DNA from: Rosellinia necatrix
Taxonomy: Eukaryota; Ascomycota; Sordariomycetes; Xylariales; Xylariaceae
Direction of reading: 5' to 3'
Assembly (NCBI GenBank): GCA_021209875.1
Contig: JAGYVD010000010.1
Location: 620,001 to 684,000, forward strand
DNA length: 64,000 nt
Below, piece after piece: positions 57,501 through 64,000 of this stretch; positions within the stretch are counted from its first letter, which is position 1, and the number at the start of each line of letters is the position of its first letter. The notes beneath the pieces are model-generated. The model had not been told where the DNA came from. It was given only the letters and a program-made list of their open reading frames with translations, and did no database searches. A program made the position numbers and the translations under genes.

Positions 57501-57977
57501 AACTTCCGTGACTGGGTTTCACTAGTCCGGTAGTACACAGCATCTTAAGTGGTCACCGTTGTCCTTTTCTGAAGATGTCTCTCCTAGCAGGCGACCACAG
57601 CAAATTCAGCAGCACCTATGATATTCGGGAAGGAGAAACAGACGAAGAAATAAAAGAATACTTAGCAACCCGGGGTCGATCACATTATAATACAGTATTT
57701 TAACCATCTCATGATTACGGAGATAGAGAAAGGTTGGAGAACCCATGGAATATATAACATTAGCTACTCGCTATTCGACTAAATGTTTTCATCCAAAGTT
57801 TTACCCCATTAGCCATATCCAACAGCAAGGCCACCATCAGCTTCTCACAATCCCAAAGCCACCGGACACTGCTCGAACGATACGAACTTGGCAGGGAGGA
57901 CCACACTGGCCAGTCCCGCCGCGCCTAGAGAGCGCGCCATCCCGGGGTCGTTCCCCGCCCCCTTCCCCTGCGCTCGC
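54533..57977. other. AT-rich gene-poor stretch
   Basis: About 3.4 kb without a supported gene. It has a CCCTTG/CCCTTA hexamer array at about 54833-54868, A-rich GAAAAA units near 55503-55525, T runs near 56936-56946, and a B-box-like GGTTCGACTCC on the minus strand at 55070-55080 that lacks the rest of a tRNA. All open frames are short and domain-free. Confidence 0.5.
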
Positions 57978-59350
<1,373 letters not shown>

Positions 59351-62300
59351 CTTGTCAAGTAGGCCGAGCCAAGGGGTTTTGTGATCAGTGAGGTGGGAGC
59401 TGTGATGGCAAGGCTAAGTCCTCATCGTCGTGGTCGACATGCTCTCATTATATAGATTCTCAGGCCTCATCCTGACCTCGATGCCGAGCACCATGGACGA
59501 AGTTGCACAATATCTGCCAAGCTGACCACCGCACGGCCAAGAGTTGTTGAGTTTCCCAAACCATCGCGATAGAGTCTCTGGGCGGGCCAGAGTTCGCAGG
59601 CCGCAAGATACCAGTCAAAATGAGGAAGGAGTGAAGCACAGAAGCTGGGTGGATGGCGATAATGGCAACGGTCAGGCGACAATATCTCTGAAGTCGTACT
59701 CTTGGCAGCACAGCGTGTTGGACAGCAAGGTAAAGGCCAAGCCGTACGAGTGAGCCAACGGCGGCTGGGTGCTGCCGTGATACAAACGAGAATCACGACG
59801 TGGGTGGCGGCAGCCAGCCGGGTCCCATTGAGATATCGGTCCCATCGCTATACCCGGAGTACTATTCCGCGAGGATCCCGCCCGCTCGGCCTAATGATCA
59901 TCGCACAGCTAGTCACTCGGAGGGTTCCGGATCAGCATGCCTTGTGTGTCCACAGGCTTCCAGAGGCTTGGGGTGCCCCCCTTGGGCGGGTTGTCGATTA
60001 GCCATCTGGGATGGTTGAGACATCTACGGTGTATGACACACAAAATCGATATATCCCAGGTGTGTGGATCTTCATCCTGAAGTGACGCCGGTATCCTATG
60101 CTATGCGGAGAGGTTGCGACTCTACTAGCTCTCAGATAGGAAGGCGGTCGATACCTATGAGGCTCGGTAACCCGCTGGATCTATACGCAAATCCATACCC
60201 ACTATACGCCAATATGGTGTGCTTCATCTCCGGTTGCCAAAGCACTAAACCATCTTCCCAGGACGACTGGTCCAACTAGGCTCGCCTCTGAGGCAGGCAA
60301 CGGTCAACAATCATGCCAAAGAGCGTCGAGGAGTCCGGTTAGAGTCCCGTCCCGAACCTCAAGCCCCAGGTGCACCCGAGCGGCATCGGTATTCGGGGAT
60401 ATAGATATCCTCCTCGCATGATGTTTCCCCAGAGTTGACGGAATAGCGCGAAGACTAGACTGACTAGTTGATGGCGACTAACGGGATTTGATGAGCAGGA
60501 CGCCACACAGGAACCCAGAACCCCGTCTAAGAACAGGCCCCTCCCCCTCGTGCTAGCTGGTGATAACCCAACGGCCCGGGCGGCAAATGATTGGCGGGAT
60601 CGCTGGTCGGTGCCTCTTGGCTGGGTCTTGGCTGTCCTTGAATCAACTTCACAGCTGCCCTTTTCGTTATACTCTCGTGCATGCAGTTCGTCTTGTCTTG
60701 GCCCGCACGCGATAAGTCAAGATGTCATCGAAATGGTACAATATGGCGACGAGAGAGTATCATTTGGTGAGCTACGAACGCTGGTCAACGATGGCCATGC
60801 CACCATGGCCAGCTCAACCCATGCCAGCGGACGGCAAACGTACCCGAGTAGGGTCGCAAGCGAGTCCGACGGTAGAGTTCCGGGAAGGCCCTTGGAGAGC
60901 GCGACAACAAGATCAGTAGACTGGACTATAGGCAAGTATACCCTATAGAATAGGCCTGCGGCCTAGTCAGAGTTGGCATATGTGATGCAACCCATGTCGG
61001 ACATTTATTAAACTGACAACAATCCATGATTGGGCCGTCGGATCGCTTTCCTTGGCATAAAGCAACCGTTGCTGCTACCGAGGCACGACGCTACGGTAAT
61101 ATCATTATCTATATCCGTCCAAACCGCCCCGCGTCCCGCGCTTGAGATGAAGGTGTGCCGGAGATCGTACAATCCCCATTCGCGAGCCACACCATAACGG
61201 GAGCGAAGTGGCTTGCTACGGGACCGGCGTATATGTCACGCCAGAGCGGCGTCCGGTGCAGCTCTGGCACGTGCTTCTTCCACCCAATAGCCAATTCGAG
61301 CAATGCTATCGTGAGTTGCGGCAGGGCACCCCCAAGGTTCTCTCGCAGGTCTCGGCTGTTCAGCGGCCTTCTTCTTTCAGCTTCCATAGCTAGCCGAATT
61401 CGACATACTATCGCTGCTCAGGGCAAAAACATTCATGCGCTGCCGAAGTCTGGTGTGGTTATACCCTACTCTGTTAATGCCTACGGCACCCGGGTCTCCA
61501 GGGGTCACGGCATACCTGAGAAGGGATACCCTGTCGCTAATGATACCGTTCCTGTTAAAGGGTAGTAGTCGTCATTACGCGAGAAACCTTGAAAGCATAT
61601 GTTACACGGGTATTTGAGCATCAGTCCTATATTCGCCTTCAGTAAGTGTGTTATTATTAGGAGAATTGCATTTGGGACACTGAACTTCGCGGATTTTGCA
61701 CGCGCTTGGCTTGTCGTACGTGGCTGAGACGTGCAAAGCTGCCAGGAATCCCGAAATGGCTGATCGTGGCTTGCATTAACTCTTGTAAGATCTAATTTAT
61801 AGCCGCCATGTGGCGGTCCATCGTTCTAGAAGCGGTTGGCCTCCGACACAATGACCGGACAGGGACCGCGTCACCGTGGTGGCTCCAGCTCCGAAAACAA
61901 CGCCATGTGAAAACTTCTGCTTGCTATTTCGAGGAATTCAAGCCGTCCTCCCACATAGTATGTCGCGAGCCATAATAAGACGGCACCGGATGCCCGGAAC
62001 TGCGCTCATTCAGCGCGCGTAGCACGAAGACATCCCACTGTTCTAAAAGGGCGCGGTGTGTCCGAGTCACATCAGCAGCCCCCGCGTAACACATTATTTA
62101 GCGAATGTTCAGGATATAATTATTTTTATCTTCCGGGGATGTGTGCCCAAGAAGGCACAAGAGAAGCAAGGGGCCGGTCTGGCTGGACTTAGTCTAGCCA
62201 CAACTTTACTTACCTATGTCGGGCTAAGAATGAACATTTAGTTATCTTCTCGCTCGATATAGCCAAGTTGTTTTGAGTGTATCAGAGAGATTTTGTCATT

Positions 62301-62416
62301 AATCTAGTTGTTGCGAATCACTTTTATCGGCAACGATATTTCCGGGTCTTGGGTCGGGGGACTCAGGATGTGGAAGGCTTTTTCTGCGCATACGCTACTT
62401 GCTATGTCAAACATTC
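59351..62416. other. Intergenic stretch after protease promoter
   Basis: About 3 kb. The first 110 bp form the protease promoter and leader. Elsewhere frames at 60550-60948, 60722-60919 and 61155-61565 overlap in several phases and on both strands without domain, splice or codon support. It may contain decayed genes that I cannot resolve. Confidence 0.4.
59448..59454 (-). promoter_or_regulatory. TATA box of the subtilisin gene
   Basis: TATATAA on the minus strand, about 98 bp upstream of the start codon, typical spacing for a highly expressed secreted-protease gene. Confidence 0.65.
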
Positions 62417-62630
62417 TGTCAGGTGCATCTATGCACTGCTAACTACTGCCCGACCCCTAGAGTGGTTGTATTGTTAAAATTGAGTGTATATAAGGACCTT
62501 CAAGACCCTCTTGGGGCTTGAATAGTTTAGGAATTGCTTGTTTACGCTATTGAGCCCTAAATACAACACTTTTACCCACCTACTACCCAGACAAGCCTAT
62601 CCATTCACTCCGTGATACCCCTGTTTGACA
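62417..62630 (+). mobile_element. Solo LTR, family 1, copy D
   Basis: 214-bp element starting TGTCAGGTGC and ending TTTGACA, with TGTCA/TGACA inverted ends. Flanks CATTC (62412-62416) and GATTC (62631-62635) agree at 4 of 5 positions. It is closest to copy B: both share GTATATAAGGACCTTCAAGA and the AGACAAGCCTATC block. Confidence 0.82.
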
Positions 62631-62635
62631 GATTC

Positions 62636-63156
62636 ATCTAGCGAACTTGACTAGAATTTATAGGATTAGCATCTAGTATTATATATTAGGAGGCCTCGGA
62701 TTCGCATGGAGGAAATGATGGGACAGAACCCGAGATGGTAGTCATGTAGTATAGGTATGGCAAAACACCGCTCTAGCCCACGACGATTCAGGGTAGAACA
62801 TTATCGGGTTGAGCACTGAATCATCTATAGACACTTGCATGCTCATAGTTGAAGCCCTGCCGTGCGAAACTCTTTCAGGCACGAATTTCACACTGTCATC
62901 AATTCACACTAGACCATCAGCTAGCAACTTGACCTTTGCCCCCTTAGATCTAGTCCTAATGTCCTTACCCGCAAAGGGTTCTGATCCCTGAAAGCCGATG
63001 TTCATAGATACTTTGATTGCTCAACGACTAAGAATGGAACTACACTACAGAATAATTGCTTCCTTGTTCAACCCTAGTTCCCTGACAGTCTTCATCACCC
63101 CGCCCTTCTTACGAAGCTTTGGGCACAAACAAGATATCAACTTTCTTTCGAGGGCC
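62636..63156. other. Upstream region of the hydrolase gene
   Basis: About 520 bp. A 60-codon frame (62809-62991) and the in-frame extension upstream of 63157 are not hydrolase-like and I treat the region as promoter and leader. Confidence 0.5.
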
Positions 63157-64000
63157 ATGCCGTTGGAATCCGACATTGCCGTGCTGATCTGTCACGGCAG
63201 CTACCATACCCCGGCTCCTTATATGCCATTGATCGAATCGCTGAAGGCTTCAGGTATCGCTGCCTACTGCCCTCAGCTACCCACCTCCGATCTAACCAAA
63301 CTCAACGTCGGGGACCCCAATAACCCTGACTTTGCGCGGCAGGCGCCTGAGGGAGGGTACCCCCAGGGTACTGAAGATGCCGAAGTCGTCAACGGAGTCT
63401 TGCACCAACTGGTGGTAGACCAGGGGAAACGAGTGTTAGTGGTTGGTCACTCGTCCGGCGGTTGGGTCGCCACGGAAGTAGCAAAACCAGAGCTACAAGC
63501 CAAGGCACGGAAGGATAAAGGCCTCACGGGAGGTGTCATCGGTCTCTTTTATATCGGCGCACTCATCGTTCCTGTCGGAGAATCGATCACCAGTTTCTTT
63601 CAGCCAAAAGACGGGTCGTTTGTGACTCCGCCCTTCATAAAATTCCACGTCAGTATAAATTAATCATCTTAATCTCTCGTCGCTTCGCGACTAACTCTAG
63701 ATTCTCAGAGACACGGTAATGCTGGTCTTGCTTGCCCAGTTAATGCCGAGAAATTCTTCTTCAATGACCTCGAGCCGGATGTGGCACGTAAATGGGCTGC
63801 CACGCTTACTGCCTCTCCTGTATTGGCTACGAAGCTGTCCAACGACGCCTATAGCGCCTTGCCATGTGCATACCTCATACTAGAAGATGACTTAACGTTG
63901 CCCAAGGACTACCAAGAAGGCATAGTAGCGCTCCAGGCCCAAAAGACAGGGCCGTTTTCTCTGTATCGTTGCTCAGCCGGCCATTCACCTCAATTGAGCT
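63157..64000 (+). CDS. Alpha/beta hydrolase, 3' end beyond window
   Basis: Two exons seen, 63157-63648 and 63709 to the window end; the gene is cut off at 64000 without a stop (261 residues visible). The 60-bp intron (GTCAGT, GACTAACTC branch, TCTCAG) joins FIKFH to RHGNAGLACP. The frame is open back to 62998, but I start at M63157 (MPLESDIAVLICHGSYHTP) since the strand-1 motif follows at once, as in the family. Motifs: ICHGSYHTPAPY (oxyanion region), nucleophile S99 in GHSSGG, and AGHSPQLS near the end, giving the catalytic His. It resembles the AB hydrolase-1 type proteins of fungi, about 250-270 residues long, of unknown substrate; some lie in secondary-metabolite clusters, but no such context is visible here. 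Confidence 0.85.

Overview
The window is genomic DNA of a filamentous ascomycete (Pezizomycotina, most likely Sordariomycetes). The evidence is short spliceosomal introns of 58-169 bp with GTRNGT donors and CTRAY branch sites just before the acceptor, divergent and convergent single genes, a fungal Zn2Cys6 regulator, DUF3176 and Atg28-type proteins found in filamentous fungi, and an AT-only, RIP-like transposon relic. All exon models below were built by eye from open frames, splice sites and family knowledge.

Left part (about 2-21 kb) holds mostly housekeeping genes: an Atg28-like coiled-coil protein (-), a secreted Thr-rich protein (+), a short-chain dehydrogenase (+) convergent with phosphopantetheine adenylyltransferase of CoA synthesis (-), a nested transposon relic at 11.1-12.1 kb, a DCAF7/WDR68-type WD40 protein (+), and transcription elongation factor Spt5 (+), followed by a small Cys-rich ORF.

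Central part (22.6-38.3 kb) is a quinate utilisation (qut/qa) cluster: repressor qutR/qa-1S (-), activator qutA/qa-1F (+), 3-dehydroshikimate dehydratase qutC/qa-4 (+), quinate permease qutD/qa-y (-), quinate/shikimate dehydrogenase qutB/qa-3 (+) and the inositol-monophosphatase-like qutG/qa-x (-). The logic follows the known Neurospora/Aspergillus system: the permease imports quinate, the dehydrogenase makes 3-dehydroquinate, a dehydroquinase makes 3-dehydroshikimate, and the dehydratase makes protocatechuate; QutA activates and QutR restrains it. Two departures stand out. The catabolic type II dehydroquinase (qutE/qa-2) is not in the window, and qutB carries an apparent one-base frameshift. 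A perfect 16-bp QA-1F-type operator lies between qutR and qutA, and a 14/16 match lies between qutD and qutB.

Right of the cluster are Jip5 (-), a secreted GH18 chitinase (+) with a 28-bp catalytic microexon, and a secreted glycerophosphodiesterase-like protein (-). From about 45 kb on, base composition drops toward AT, genes become sparse (a DUF3176 membrane protein, a secreted subtilisin-like protease, and an alpha/beta hydrolase cut by the window end), and four solo LTRs of one family with 5-bp target duplications plus decayed ORF fragments appear. This looks like an accessory, transposon-visited compartment.
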